The notes: generated from the sequence alone by a model not told the origin. A stretch of 64,000 bases of DNA from Microvirga calopogonii (GCF_003347665.1 NZ_QDGA01000018.1:43042-107041); one strand, 5' to 3'. Shown: positions 27,547 to 36,688, counted from the first letter of the stretch. Made by a program: numbers and translations.

Positions 27547-28782
27547 ATGCCTTCGTCCCTGCGGGCCACGCTGCCGACGCTTTTCGCCCTTCTTCTCGGC
27601 TACGCTCTCATGCAGATCGGCAATACCCTGCAGGGCACGCTGCTCAGCGTGCGCGGGAGCATCGCGCAGTTCACGCCGACGGAGATCGGCGCCGTGGGCT
27701 CCGCCTTCTGGGGCGGGATAGTGGTGGGCTCTCTCTACGCGGGGCGCGTGATCCAGCAGGTGGGCCATACGCGGACCTTTGCCGCGCTTGCGGCCATCGC
27801 CGCCTCGACCGCCCTGCTGCATCTGCTCGTGATCAATCCGCCGGTCTGGATTGCCGCACGCGCGGTGACCGGCTTCTGCTTCGCGGGATTGTTCATCGTC
27901 GTCGAGAGCTGGCTCAACGCCGCGGCCGACGCGCAGACGCGCGGGCAGGTTCTGAGCGTTTACGGAATGACGGGTCTGATCGCCGGGATTGGAGGGCAGA
28001 TGCTTCTGCCCGCAGGCGATCCTTACGGCTATCGGCTGTTCTGCTTCGTCGCCATTCTGATCTCGCTCGCCCTCGTGCCTACGGCCCTGTCGCGGGCGAC
28101 CGCGCCCGCCCACGCCGTCAGCGACACGAAGATCAATCTGAGGCAGCTCTACAGGCAATCGCCCTTCGGCGTGGTGGCAGCGGTTCTCTGCGGCATCACC
28201 ACGAGTTCGTTCTTCGCGCTCGGCCCGATCTGGGCTCAGGAGCGCGGCCTGGATACGGTGGAGATCGCCATCTTCATGGCCTGCGGCACGCTGGGCGGCT
28301 TTGCCACCACCTATCCTCTTGGTTGGCTGTCGGACCGCATGGACCGGCGGCACGTCATCATTGGTGCCTCGGGCATGGCGGCGGCAATCCTTCTCGCGCT
28401 CATCCACTTCGTGCCGCCGACGGTCTCGGTGTGGCTGCTCTTCCTCTATGTCGCCATCTTCGGCGGCAGCGTGATCCCCACCTACAGTATCGTCACGGCG
28501 CATGTGAACGACATGGTGAAATCCGGCGAGTTCGTGGCTGCCGCCGGCGGTCTCCTGATCCTGCAAGGTATCGGCGCAGCCATCGGCCCGGTGATCTCGG
28601 GCATGGCCATGACGGAGTTCGGACGGCTCGGCCTTCTCTATGTCGTCATCACAGCCCAGGCTCTCATGGCGATCTGGGGCGCCTATCGCAGCTTGCAGCG
28701 CGCCTCGCTCCCAACGGAGGAAAAGGAAAGCTTCGTGCCGGAGCCCACCGTTCCGGTTGGAACGCAGCTGGAGGCGCCGTAG
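27547..28782 (+). CDS. MFS transporter (YcaD-like)
   Basis: A 411-residue inner-membrane protein with about 12 hydrophobic helices. Loop motifs typical of MFS are seen: GSLYAGRVIQQVGHTRTF between TM2 and TM3, and YPLGWLSDRMDRRHVI (about residue 258) between TM8 and TM9. The RAVTGFCFAGLFIVVESWLN segment resembles the YcaD group of uncharacterised exporters or metabolite carriers. GGAGA precedes the ATG. It is alone between the lepA terminator and a convergent SDR gene 25 bp away. Substrate cannot be predicted. Confidence 0.88.
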   Translation: MPSSLRATLPTLFALLLGYALMQIGNTLQGTLLSVRGSIAQFTPTEIGAVGSAFWGGIVVGSLYAGRVIQQVGHTRTFAALAAIAASTALLHLLVINPPVWIAARAVTGFCFAGLFIVVESWLNAAADAQTRGQVLSVYGMTGLIAGIGGQMLLPAGDPYGYRLFCFVAILISLALVPTALSRATAPAHAVSDTKINLRQLYRQSPFGVVAAVLCGITTSSFFALGPIWAQERGLDTVEIAIFMACGTLGGFATTYPLGWLSDRMDRRHVIIGASGMAAAILLALIHFVPPTVSVWLLFLYVAIFGGSVIPTYSIVTAHVNDMVKSGEFVAAAGGLLILQGIGAAIGPVISGMAMTEFGRLGLLYVVITAQALMAIWGAYRSLQRASLPTEEKESFVPEPTVPVGTQLEAP

Positions 28783-28807
28783 GCGCCCCGGCCGATGGCG
28801 GGTTTAC

Positions 28808-29587
28808 TTACACGAGGAGCGACTGACCGCCATCGATCCACACCGGCGTGCCGGTGATGTGACGTGCACGATCGGAAGCGAGGAAGAGCACGAGTTCGGC
28901 AACCTCCTCGCTCGTGCCGGGCTCCTTGCCGGTCAGCGGGATCGAACCGGCCGGGTACTCGGCTGGAACCTCGGCCTCCTGCGTATGCCGCTTGTCGGTG
29001 TTGTCGGAAATCTCGGTGTCGATCTTGCCGGGACAGACCACATTCACGCGGATCTTGTGCTTGGCGAGCTCGACCGCCAGCATCTGCGTCATCGCGACCT
29101 GGGCCGCCTTCGTGGCGGAATAAGCGGTCGCGCCGGCGCTCGTGAAGGTGCGGGATCCATTGATGGAAGCCGTGACGACAATCGAGCCTCCGGCCTTCTT
29201 CAGATGCGGTACGGCATAATGGAGCGTGAGATAGGTGCCGCGCAGATTCGTGTTGATCGTGCGGTCCCATTCCTGAGGCTGAAGCTCGTCGATGGGAGCC
29301 CAGACGCCGTTGATGCCCGCGTTGGCAAAAACGATGTCGAGCCGGCCGTAGGCCTGCACCAGATCGGCCACCGCCTTGCGCATCTGGCCTTCATCAGCGA
29401 CGTCGGCCACCAGCGCCATGGCCGTGCCGCCTGCCCGCTCGATCTCCTCTGCGACCTCTCGGATTTCATCGTCAGTGTGGCTCAGCACACCGACCATGGC
29501 GCCCTCACGCGCGAACCGCAGGGCTGTCGCCTTCCCGATGCCCGAACCTGCCCCCGTGATGAGCGCGACCTTGCCTTGGAGCTCCAT
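28808..29587 (-). CDS. SDR family oxidoreductase
   Basis: A 259-residue classical short-chain dehydrogenase. The cofactor site is LITGAGSGIGKATA (residues 9-22), DVADE and FANAGINGVW (about 88). Catalytic Ser in TASINGSRTF and YSATKAA (Tyr/Lys, about 157) follow, then VNVVCPGKIDTEI. It ends GTPVWIDGGQSLLV, the usual last strand. The ATG at 29587 begins the Rossmann fold; the longer open frame upstream is not coding. Substrate unknown. The arsC-like gene upstream is 71 bp away on the same strand. Confidence 0.9.
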   Translation of the reverse strand: MELQGKVALITGAGSGIGKATALRFAREGAMVGVLSHTDDEIREVAEEIERAGGTAMALVADVADEGQMRKAVADLVQAYGRLDIVFANAGINGVWAPIDELQPQEWDRTINTNLRGTYLTLHYAVPHLKKAGGSIVVTASINGSRTFTSAGATAYSATKAAQVAMTQMLAVELAKHKIRVNVVCPGKIDTEISDNTDKRHTQEAEVPAEYPAGSIPLTGKEPGTSEEVAELVLFLASDRARHITGTPVWIDGGQSLLV

Positions 29588-29658
29588 GGTGCTGCCTTTC
29601 CTTCGGATGGGATTGTCCTGTCCCTGAACCGGAGGAAGAGCGGCTTGTTCCCATTGCT

Positions 29659-30084
29659 CTACGCCAAGCCCACGCGTCGCCCGGAAGCATCGGTGACCGG
29701 CTCGCCGTCTTCCTTGACGAACTCGCCCTGCTGCGGCGGCAGGATGTCGATCACACGCTCCGACGGGCGACAGAGCCTGACCCCGAGGGGCGTAACCACG
29801 ATGGGCCGGTTGATCAGGATCGGATGCGCCATCATTGCATCGAGGAGTTGATCGTCGCTCAAGGAGGGGTCGTCGAGCCCAAGCTCCGCATAGGGAGTCC
29901 CCTTCTCGCGGATCACGTCGCGAACGCTCATCCCCATGCGTGCGATCAGCTGGCGCAAGAGCAGGCGCGTCGGTGGCGTCTTCAGATATTCGATGATGTG
30001 CGGCTCGATCCCGGCATTGCGGATCAGACCCAAGGTGTTGCGGGACGTCCCGCATTGCGGGTTGTGGTAGATGATCACGTCCAT
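29659..30084 (-). CDS. arsC: Arsenate reductase, glutaredoxin-dependent (ArsC) family
   Basis: A 141-residue thioredoxin-fold protein. The active Cys is in YHNPQCGTSRNTL (about residue 11). TPPTRLLLRQLIARMGMSVRD and HPILINRPIVVTPLGVRLCRP (about 92-112) match ArsC, including the arsenate-stabilising Arg in NRPIV. It would reduce arsenate to arsenite with glutathione and glutaredoxin. No arsenite exporter or ArsR is next to it, so it may be a housekeeping copy. A 25-residue C-terminal tail (GEPVTDASGRRVGLA) is normal for the family. Confidence 0.92.
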   Translation of the reverse strand: MDVIIYHNPQCGTSRNTLGLIRNAGIEPHIIEYLKTPPTRLLLRQLIARMGMSVRDVIREKGTPYAELGLDDPSLSDDQLLDAMMAHPILINRPIVVTPLGVRLCRPSERVIDILPPQQGEFVKEDGEPVTDASGRRVGLA

Positions 30085-30170
30085 GACCGATCCTTGCAAT
30101 TGCGTGAAACCATTCGTCGTTATGCCATCATAGGTCAAGGACGGCGAACAACCGGCACCGTTCGGAGAGG

Positions 30171-30791
30171 TCAGCTCTGACAGGCTGCCCTGCCCTGCAC
30201 CTTCAACCGTGCTAGGAGGCGCCATGTGAGAGCATCGTAGGCCTCGCGTGTTTCGACCCCGGAGAGGGACAATTCGAGCACCCATTCGCTCGAGAGCGGC
30301 ACGATCAGGGTCTCGACCGTCATGGCATGCGAAGCGGCGGGCAGGCTGGCATCGATCCAAGTCGCCGACCAACGCGTTGCCCCTGCCTCCGAGGACAACG
30401 ACACCGACTGCGCCGGCCGGCCCAGCATCCGCTCGTAATCCCGCTGCAGGGCGGCGGCATCGCGGATCGCGAGATCGGGCTGCGGCATGTCGCGAAGCTC
30501 ATCGGCCGAGCGCAGTGCGATCGAGAGATCCGCATTCGACACGACGGCCTTCAGGCCAGCTTCCGTGAGACGCCATTCCTCCGGCAAGGCGAAGGAGAAG
30601 CAGAGATCCGGCGCCACTCTGCCGGAGACCTGTGTCTGGTGCGTGGCAGCGTCGAACCGCGCCTGGATCGGCTCGGTCCCGCCGACTCCGTCCAGCGGAT
30701 CGTTGGCCGCCTGCGCCATGGGGGCCATGGCAAGGCCCGCCACAAGAGCAAGTCTGCCCGACCATACTCCCCGCCACATCATGCTGCCCAC
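30171..30791 (-). CDS. Exported protein of unknown function
   Basis: I do not recognise a family. It has 206 residues with a signal peptide (residues 7-29, WSGRLALVAGLAMAPMAQAA). The mature protein is mixed alpha/beta with a single Cys at about 64 (PDLCFSFALP) and one near the end. It contains PEEWRLTEAGLKAVVSNADL and a repeated-looking pattern of short strands in the middle. The start is a GTG at 30791 with GGAGG 5 nt upstream; an ATG at 30782 is also possible. It lies between arsC and the TRAP gene, all on the minus strand. Probably periplasmic. Confidence 0.75.
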   Translation of the reverse strand: MGSMMWRGVWSGRLALVAGLAMAPMAQAANDPLDGVGGTEPIQARFDAATHQTQVSGRVAPDLCFSFALPEEWRLTEAGLKAVVSNADLSIALRSADELRDMPQPDLAIRDAAALQRDYERMLGRPAQSVSLSSEAGATRWSATWIDASLPAASHAMTVETLIVPLSSEWVLELSLSGVETREAYDALTWRLLARLKVQGRAACQS

Positions 30792-30906
30792 AGGACCCTC
30801 CAGGGGGAACGACCCCTCACGTCATGGGAAACGCCCTGGAACTGCAACGGTTGCCTTGAAATCCGACGGCGGAACAGCGGCGGGTGAATCAGCCGCCGCT
30901 CAAGAA

Positions 30907-30930
30907 GAAAGGCGGGCCGAAGCCCACCTT
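30907..30930 (-). terminator. Terminator of the TRAP substrate-binding protein gene
   Basis: On the minus strand AAAGGTGGGC, loop TTCG, GCCCGCCTTT, then CTTCTT. The hairpin begins 8 bp after the stop of the gene at 30939-32027. Confidence 0.8.
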
Positions 30931-30938
30931 TCCTGTAA

Positions 30939-32027
30939 TCAGCCGCGGGCACGCGCACGGATCATGAAGGTGTCGAAGGCGTACTCGGCCACCTGGAACC
31001 AGAGATATTCCTCGCCGCGGAACGCCTTGTAGCTGTCGTAGATCTTCTTGAAGTCGGGGTTCTTGGCCGAGATCTCATCATAGACCTCGTTGGCGGCCTT
31101 GTAGGCTGCTTCCATGATCTCCTGCGAGAAGGGGCGCAGCTGCGCGCCGTTGCCGATCAGGCTGCGCAGGGCGGCCGGATTCTTGGCATCGTACTTGGCC
31201 TGCGTGTCGACGTTCACATAGCCTGCTGCTGCCTGGACCGCGGCCTGGTAGTTTTTCGGCAGCTCGTTCCATTTCTGCAGGTTGATGTAGAAATGGATGG
31301 CGGGACCACCCTCCCAGAAGCCCGGATAGTAGTAGTACGGCGCCACTTTGTTGAGGCCGAGCTTCTCGTCATCGTAAGGCGCAACCCATTCGGCGGCATC
31401 GATGGTGCCGCGCTCCAGGGACGGGTAGAGATCGCCGCCGGCGATCTGCTGCGGCACGACGCCGAGCTTGCCCATGATCTGACCCGCGAGGCCGGCGATG
31501 CGCATCTTGAGGCCCTGGAGGTCCTGAACGGTCTTGATCTCCTTCCGGAACCAGCCGCCCATCTGCACGCCCGTGTTGCCTGCCGGCAGAGCGTAGACGT
31601 TGTGCTTGGCGTAGAAGTCGTTCAGCAGCGCATTGCCGTTGCCGTGATAGAGCCATGCGTTGGTCTGGCGGGAGTTGAGGCCGAAGGGCAGCGTGGTGCC
31701 GATGGCGAAGGTCGGATCCTTGCCCACGTAATAGTAGGAGCAGGTATGGCCCATCTCGACCGTTCCGCCGCCGATGGCATCGAGCGCCTGCGGAGCACCG
31801 ACGATCTCGCCGGGCGCGAAAGTCTGGATGATGAACTTGCCGTCGGTGGCTTCCGCGACGAGCTTGGCGAAGGTCTCGCCGCCGCCGAACAGGGTGTCGA
31901 GGGATTTCGGGAAGGCCGAGGTCAGGCGCCAGCGAACTTCCGGGTTCGACTGGGCGATGGCGGGCTTCGCGACGGCTCCGGCGGCGGCACCGAGGGTGGC
32001 GGCCTGGAGGAATGCACGACGTTTCAT
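30939..32027 (-). CDS. TRAP transporter substrate-binding protein (DctP family)
   Basis: A 362-residue periplasmic protein. It starts MKRRAFLQAATLGAAAGAV, a Tat-like signal. The body follows the DctP/TakP pattern: WRLTSAFPKSLDTLFGGGE, MGHTCSYYYVGKDP (about 96-109), FGLNSRQTNAW, the conserved LKMRIAGLAGQIMGKLGVVP (about 178-197, substrate-carboxylate Arg) and EWVAPYDDEKLGL. This is the TakP-like group that binds alpha-keto or other monocarboxylic acids. The DctQ/DctM membrane subunits are not adjacent, so they must be elsewhere. Confidence 0.92.
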   Translation of the reverse strand: MKRRAFLQAATLGAAAGAVAKPAIAQSNPEVRWRLTSAFPKSLDTLFGGGETFAKLVAEATDGKFIIQTFAPGEIVGAPQALDAIGGGTVEMGHTCSYYYVGKDPTFAIGTTLPFGLNSRQTNAWLYHGNGNALLNDFYAKHNVYALPAGNTGVQMGGWFRKEIKTVQDLQGLKMRIAGLAGQIMGKLGVVPQQIAGGDLYPSLERGTIDAAEWVAPYDDEKLGLNKVAPYYYYPGFWEGGPAIHFYINLQKWNELPKNYQAAVQAAAGYVNVDTQAKYDAKNPAALRSLIGNGAQLRPFSQEIMEAAYKAANEVYDEISAKNPDFKKIYDSYKAFRGEEYLWFQVAEYAFDTFMIRARARG

Positions 32028-32164
32028 GAGCGTCCCTTTCGTTCGTTGACGTTTCAAGGCGCACATGAGACAGAAAGTTTCAACGCGACGCACTCAAACG
32101 AATAGTTGAGACGCCCCTATAGCGACACGAGGGAAAGAAGGGAGGGCTTCCGAAGCAGGGACTT

Positions 32165-32216
32165 CATGCGTTCAGCGCATGCGTGAGCAGGTTCCAGAGC
32201 AAGGCTTGGAACCTGC
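32165..32216. repeat. Pair of adjacent hairpins in the dctP/DUF1328 gap
   Basis: CATGCG (32165-32170) with CGCATG (32176-32181), then GCAGGTTCCA (32187-32196) with TGGAACCTGC (32207-32216). Both are perfect. They lie just beyond the DUF1328 stop on the minus strand and could protect or end that short transcript; no T tract follows. Confidence 0.55.
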
Positions 32217-32239
32217 GGGCGATCAAATGGACAAAGTCG

Positions 32240-32413
32240 TCAGAAAATCAGCTCGCCCGCGCCCCAGGCGATGAGGATCAGGATCACGAAGCCCAGGAGG
32301 AACAGGCCGAACAGGACCTTGGCGACGGTCTTGGCGCCGGATGCGACTCCCGTGAATCCCAGGGCGCCGGCGACCAGCGACACGACGAGAAAGATCAGGG
32401 CCCATTTCAGCAT
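32240..32413 (-). CDS. DUF1328 small membrane protein
   Basis: A 57-residue protein of the DUF1328 (YtjA-like) family. It begins [20 protein letters not shown], then [16 protein letters not shown], then [14 protein letters not shown], giving two transmembrane helices joined by a short basic loop. Length and the [17 protein letters not shown] motif are exactly those of the family. Function unknown; homologues are often stress-induced. A GGAAC motif lies about 50 bp upstream but its partner -10 box is poor. Confidence 0.92.
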   Translation of the reverse strand: MLKWALIFLVVSLVAGALGFTGVASGAKTVAKVLFGLFLLGFVILILIAWGAGELIF

Positions 32414-32511
32414 ATCCGCACCTCGACTTCATACAGCTCAGCTGAAGACAATAAGCGCCGGCGCCCGATCCGGTTCCGAACAGGCTCCTGACAGATGCCT
32501 GGCAGCTCCTG

Positions 32512-33603
32512 TCAGATGACGACCGTCACCTTCTCGGCCGCGCGGGTCAGAGCCGTGTAGAGCCAGCGGCTGCGATGCTCGCGGAAGGCGTAGGACTCGT
32601 CGAAGAGCACGAGGTCGTCCCATTGCGAGCCCTGGGCCTTGTGCACGGTGAGGGCATAACCGTAGGTGAACTCGTCCGACTCCTTGCGCAGGACGAACGG
32701 CACCTCCTCTTCCGTCCCCTCGAAGAAGGCCTTGTGCACGGCCACCTCCACGGAACGGCGGCGGGCATCGTCATCGGGCAGCACATCCATGCGGATGAAA
32801 TCGTTGCGGATGCCGCGCAAAGCCTGGATGCTCCAGGTGCCGCCGTTGAGCAGACCCTTGGTCTTGTCGTTGCGCAGGCAGACGAGCTTCTCGCCCGCCG
32901 CCGGCATGGGATCGCGGTAGCCGTTCAGTTCGCGCAGGCGCGTGTTGTAGAGGCGCCGGGTCTTGTTGAGGCCGACCAGCACCTGATCGGCCTCCATGAC
33001 GGCGGCGGCGTCGATCTCGCGGCGGCGGATGATGCGGCTCTCGCCATAGGTGCCCGGCTCCAGCCGTCCTCCCTCCCTGACCTGCATCGACAGATGAATG
33101 ATGGGATTGTCCTTGGCCTGCCGGTGGACCTCCGTCAGCATCACGTCGGGCTCACCCTCCGTGAAGAAGCCGCCGCCCTTCACCGGCGGCAGCTGCGCCG
33201 GGTCACCGAGCACGAGAACGGGTTGACCGAAGGACAAGAGGTCGCGACCCAGCTCCTCGTCGACCATGGAGCATTCGTCGATGATGATGAGATCGGCCTT
33301 GGAGGCCGGGCTCTGGCGGTTGAGCACGAATTGCGGACCGTTCTCATCCGATTCCCGCGAGCGGTAGATCATCGAATGGATCGTCGATGCGTCGGTGCAG
33401 CCCTTGGTGCGCAGCACGAGTGCTGCCTTGCCCGTATAGGCGCCGAAAGCCACCTCGCCGTCCACGTTCTCGGCAATGTGCTTGGCGAGCGTCGTCTTGC
33501 CCGTGCCGGCGTAACCGAAGAGACGGAACACCGGGCGGTCGCCACGGCGAAGCCACTCGGCGACGGCTTTCAGGGCGGCGTCCTGTTGCGGCGACCAGGT
33601 CAT
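32512..33603 (-). CDS. RecD-like (Dda-type) DNA helicase
   Basis: A 363-residue superfamily 1B helicase. Motif I is FGYAGTGKTTLAKHI (about 29-43), motif II LIIIDECSMVDEEL (about 105), motif III LVLGDPAQLPPV (about 129), and motifs V/VI are in YALTVHKAQGSQWDDLVLFDE (about 320) and RWLYTALTRAAEKV. The protein is short compared with RecD2 and lacks its N-terminal HhH region; it resembles Dda-like or exonuclease V alpha-like proteins. The start overlaps the stop of the DMT transporter gene (ATGA). RecB and RecC are absent, as expected in this group. Confidence 0.9.
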   Translation of the reverse strand: MTWSPQQDAALKAVAEWLRRGDRPVFRLFGYAGTGKTTLAKHIAENVDGEVAFGAYTGKAALVLRTKGCTDASTIHSMIYRSRESDENGPQFVLNRQSPASKADLIIIDECSMVDEELGRDLLSFGQPVLVLGDPAQLPPVKGGGFFTEGEPDVMLTEVHRQAKDNPIIHLSMQVREGGRLEPGTYGESRIIRRREIDAAAVMEADQVLVGLNKTRRLYNTRLRELNGYRDPMPAAGEKLVCLRNDKTKGLLNGGTWSIQALRGIRNDFIRMDVLPDDDARRRSVEVAVHKAFFEGTEEEVPFVLRKESDEFTYGYALTVHKAQGSQWDDLVLFDESYAFREHRSRWLYTALTRAAEKVTVVI

Positions 33604-34466
33604 GCGGATTTCGCCTCGCGATGCAGAGAGTAGAGCAGGCCCAGGATGATGATCCCACTGCCGAGGAAGACGTAAGGATCGAGCGCCTCGCCATAGAACT
33701 GCCAGCCGACGAAGGCGATCAGCGGGATGCGCATGAAATCGAGCGGCACGACCATGGTGGCGTCGCCCCGCCGGTAGGCATTGGTCAGGCAGTAATGCGA
33801 GAGCAGGCCGCCGACACTGATACCGACGAGGCCGAGTGCATGCGACGGCTGCACCTGGAGCCAGAAGGCCCGGCTCACGCCCACGAGGTTCATCGGCAAT
33901 TGCAGCAGGTTCATGAAGAACAGGATCGAGAAGGTGCTTTCCGTCATCGTGAGGCGCTTGGTCAGGATCGCCACGAGGGCGAAGCTGAACGCGACGCCGA
34001 GCATGAGGAAACTGGCCGGCTGCAAGGTTTCCAGCCCCGGACGCAGGATCACGAGAATGCCCGCGAAACCGAGCACGATGGCCACGAGACGGCCGCGCGT
34101 CATCTGCTCCTTGAGCAGCGGAATCGCCAGCAGGGCGACCCAGGCCGGCGTGGTGAATTCAATCGCGAAGACCGTCGCGAGCGGCAGAAGCGTGAGGGCG
34201 AAAGCCCACCCGTCGGTGCCGAGGAAATGCAGGACGTTTCGCGCCAGGTGCAGCGGGAAGCGACGGGGCTTCAGACCGGACCGCAGCTCCGGCTTGAAAA
34301 GCGCGAGCGCGAGGAGGATCAGGACGCCGGCGGCGTTGCGCACGGCCAGCATCTCGAAGATCGAGAAGGTGGGCGCAAGCGTGCGCACCGCGATGGCGGT
34401 TGCGGAGAAGGAGAGGAGCGCGCCGCTCATCCAGAGGACGACGGCGAGGATGCTGCGATGGGGCAA
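33600..34466 (-). CDS. DMT-superfamily transporter (EamA)
   Basis: A 288-residue inner-membrane protein with about ten hydrophobic helices in two EamA repeats. Repeat 1 ends EFTTPAWVALLAIPLLKEQMTRGRL (helices 4-5, in pieces) and repeat 2 ends PLDFMRIPLIAFVGWQFYGEALDPYV; the Pro-x-x-Glu type motif before the last helix is normal. It is upstream of and overlaps the helicase gene by 4 nt, an unusual pairing. Members export amino acids or metabolites; substrate unknown. Confidence 0.88.
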   Translation of the reverse strand: MPHRSILAVVLWMSGALLSFSATAIAVRTLAPTFSIFEMLAVRNAAGVLILLALALFKPELRSGLKPRRFPLHLARNVLHFLGTDGWAFALTLLPLATVFAIEFTTPAWVALLAIPLLKEQMTRGRLVAIVLGFAGILVILRPGLETLQPASFLMLGVAFSFALVAILTKRLTMTESTFSILFFMNLLQLPMNLVGVSRAFWLQVQPSHALGLVGISVGGLLSHYCLTNAYRRGDATMVVPLDFMRIPLIAFVGWQFYGEALDPYVFLGSGIIILGLLYSLHREAKSA

Positions 34467-35042
34467 GGCGGTCCAACCGATGTGAGGCCTCCTCGCTTAA
34501 CCCGGCTCGACGATTGCGTGAAGCCTCCATCGTCATGTGACCTGCAGCGACCAAGGCGCACACGACGCATGAACGCGAGAACGGGTCGCGAGGGGAGATC
34601 CGGTCATCACCTCACGCACGAGTCATGGCACGTGATTCTCGACGCATGCGACGACATGCGGACCTGTTTTCGACTCCGCTCGACGATTTTTTTGGCGCTT
34701 CATGCGCGACGTCTCCGACCGGTGCGGGAACCGCTTTCGACCCTCTCCAAGTGGAGAGGTTTTTGAACGCGACGTTGAACGCGCCTGAACACGCTCGAAT
34801 ACTCGGAGGACGTTTAACGTCTTCTTTATCATTGATCTAAGTCACTGCCATGAAAAAGCTTTTTCGATCGCCACGATAGCGCTCGATCATGGAGAGCGAT
34901 GTCGACGGCACTGAGGAAGAGTCTCTAACTGCCTCATCTTGAACCCGATATTGAGTCTTCGATCTGCAAGAGCAGAGAGACTTGCCGAGCAAAATATCCA
35001 CAGAAAAAGTGGCCGTTCTACTGTCTAGACTTTTCGATAATC
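34467..35042. other. Long AT-rich intergenic region before the H1-like gene
   Basis: This 576-bp stretch has no supported gene. Base composition falls from about 34760 on. It contains a hairpin with a T-rich tail (GAGGACGT, TTA, ACGTCTTC then TTTATC, 34806-34830) and a 14-bp palindrome GAAAAAGCTTTTTC (34852-34865). Either could end an unannotated small RNA. I cannot identify a known RNA family. Confidence 0.4.
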
Positions 35043-35067
35043 GGAACCCCGTTGGTATAACGACGTT
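35043..35067 (+). promoter_or_regulatory. EcfG-type general-stress promoter of the H1-like gene
   Basis: GGAAC (35043-35047), 16 nt, CGTT (35064-35067) match the alphaproteobacterial EcfG consensus exactly. The -10 box is about 50 bp upstream of the ATG at 35117. This suggests induction of the chromatin-like protein through the PhyR-NepR-EcfG cascade. Confidence 0.65.
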
Positions 35068-35116
35068 GCCTTGCAAGCGTGACGGTTGCACGCGAAGGCC
35101 CTTGAAGGAGGCGGCA

Positions 35117-35761
35117 ATGCCGACAGATACCAAGAACCCGCTGACGATGCTGTTCACGGGTGACACCGGTGCGACCAGCACCAAGAAGACCGCTAAGAAG
35201 AGCAGCGCACGCCGCAGCTCGACGAGCACCGCCAAGAAGGCCGGCACCAAGAAGGCCGCTGCCAAGAAGACGACGGCCAAGAAGACGGCTGCGAAGTCGA
35301 CCTCCCGGTCGGCCGCAAAATCTTCGGCCAAGTCCGGCGCAAAGAAGACCACTGCCAAGAAGGCAGTCGCCAAGAAGACCACGGCGAAGTCCGCTGCCAA
35401 GAAGACCACGGCCCGTTCGTCGGCCAAGTCGGCAGCGAAGAAGACCACTGCCAAGAAGACGGTCGCCAAGAAGACCACCGCTCGGAAGGCTCCGGCCAAG
35501 TCGGCAGCAAAGAAGTCCACGGCTCGTTCGACTTCGGCTCGTTCGACTTCGGCCCGTTCGACCACGGCTCGGAAGACGGCTGCTCGCAGCACCAGCCGCA
35601 GCGCGGCGAAGTCGCCTGCGAAGTCGCGCAGCGCCTCCAAGTCGACCACGAAGCGCGCCGCTGCCGCTTCGAGCCGGACCTCCGCCACAAAGAAGTCGGC
35701 CAAGGTCGCGAAGCGGTCCTCGAGCGCTCGCAAGAGCCCGTCGAAGTCGCGCAAGCGCTAA
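35117..35761 (+). CDS. Histone H1-like Lys/Ala-rich DNA-binding protein
   Basis: A 214-residue very basic protein. After a short ordinary start ([20 protein letters not shown]) it is made of degenerate repeats such as [20 protein letters not shown], then [18 protein letters not shown], and later Ser/Thr/Arg-rich units ([19 protein letters not shown]). It resembles eukaryotic H1 tails and bacterial Hc1/AlgP-type proteins that coat and compact DNA. The first 20 residues may be the recognisable bacterial domain. AAGGAG lies 6-7 nt before the ATG. An EcfG-type promoter is upstream and a strong hairpin downstream. Repeat number may vary between strains. Confidence 0.85.
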   Translation: MPTDTKNPLTMLFTGDTGATSTKKTAKKSSARRSSTSTAKKAGTKKAAAKKTTAKKTAAKSTSRSAAKSSAKSGAKKTTAKKAVAKKTTAKSAAKKTTARSSAKSAAKKTTAKKTVAKKTTARKAPAKSAAKKSTARSTSARSTSARSTTARKTAARSTSRSAAKSPAKSRSASKSTTKRAAAASSRTSATKKSAKVAKRSSSARKSPSKSRKR

Positions 35762-35821
35762 GACGCCCATGCCGCAAGCGCCGGGATGGGATCGCTCCTG
35801 TCGCCCGGCGCCTGCGCATAG

Positions 35822-35851
35822 AAAATCGCCCGGCGAAAGCCGGGCGATTTT
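35822..35851. terminator. Bidirectional terminator between H1-like and PRC-barrel genes
   Basis: AAAATCGCCCGGC, loop GAAA, GCCGGGCGATTTT: a perfect 13-bp stem with A and T runs at the two ends, so it can serve both convergent genes. Confidence 0.93.
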
Positions 35852-35873
35852 GCTTTAAGGGGCTGCGGACCGA

Positions 35874-36284
35874 TTATCGGCCCGTGCTCATCGGGTCGCT
35901 GCCGCCCCAATAGGGCGTGGCGTTGTAGTAGCGGTGGACGTGCTCTTCCCATTCGCGATCGTACGACGCGTCATGGCCCTCCGCACTGCGGCGGGGCGCG
36001 CCGCGCAGCTGATCCTCCGAGAGGTTCAGCTCATAGGCATCGAGCTCCGTATTGTATTTCAGGACGCTCCAGGGAAGTGTGTAGTATTCCTCGCCGAGTC
36101 CCATGAAGCCGCCGAAGCTCATGACCGCATAGGCGACCTTGCCGGATCGCTTCTCGATCATCACGCGCTCGATGGTTCCGATCTTCTCGCCGTCCGTGCG
36201 GCGCACCGGCGTTCCTTCGACCTTGTCGCTGGCGATCAGGCTGTGAGTTTCGCGAACATCGCTGCTCTGTGCCGTCGTCTGCAT
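35874..36284 (-). CDS. PRC-barrel domain protein
   Basis: A 136-residue protein. The PRC barrel is at residues 14-85: LIASDKVEGTPVRRTDGEKI, then ERVMIEKRSGKVAYAVMSFGG and YYTLPWSVLKYN. The tail has a Tyr/Trp-rich end (HVHRYYNATPYWGG). Free-standing PRC-barrel proteins in this order are often stress-induced; the molecular role is not known. The ATG at 36284 has GGGAG about 9 nt upstream. Single gene, convergent with the H1-like gene. Confidence 0.88.
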   Translation of the reverse strand: MQTTAQSSDVRETHSLIASDKVEGTPVRRTDGEKIGTIERVMIEKRSGKVAYAVMSFGGFMGLGEEYYTLPWSVLKYNTELDAYELNLSEDQLRGAPRRSAEGHDASYDREWEEHVHRYYNATPYWGGSDPMSTGR

Positions 36285-36688
36285 CACTGCGCTCCCTTCC
36301 TGTGTGAGATCCAAGGCACCGGACCCAAAAGAGGACCCGGCTCAGGGGTCAAGTCCGATGCTTCATGTTAAATCGGCGCATCGTCCATGCGGAAAACCGG
36401 ATCCATCTTTCCGCACGATGCGCCAAGGCAACGCTCGGGTTGAAAAGCAGGTTCCGGTTCGGGGCAGAAAGTCCAGGCTTTCCAAGACTTTTGCGAGGAC
36501 ATGGGGAGACCGTGCGGCACCCGCACCGGCGTTCATTCCATGCATCCGTTCTTGAGAACGCCCCTCCAGATCCCCGTGCTGAGCTCGCCGTATGCCCCCC
36601 ACCTCGAGGCAAGCGCTGCCGTAGGACCCCCCCTCCCCGACCTCACGTTGACCCACGTTTACGAAACTTGAGGATTAAGGAGAGTGCC
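36285..36688. other. Divergent intergenic region, no gene seen
   Basis: A 404-bp gap between the divergent PRC-barrel and SDR genes. I see no convincing coding frame or RNA. Both promoters should be here; the last 40 bp (ACGTTTACGAAACTTGAGG) are AT-richer. Confidence 0.4.
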
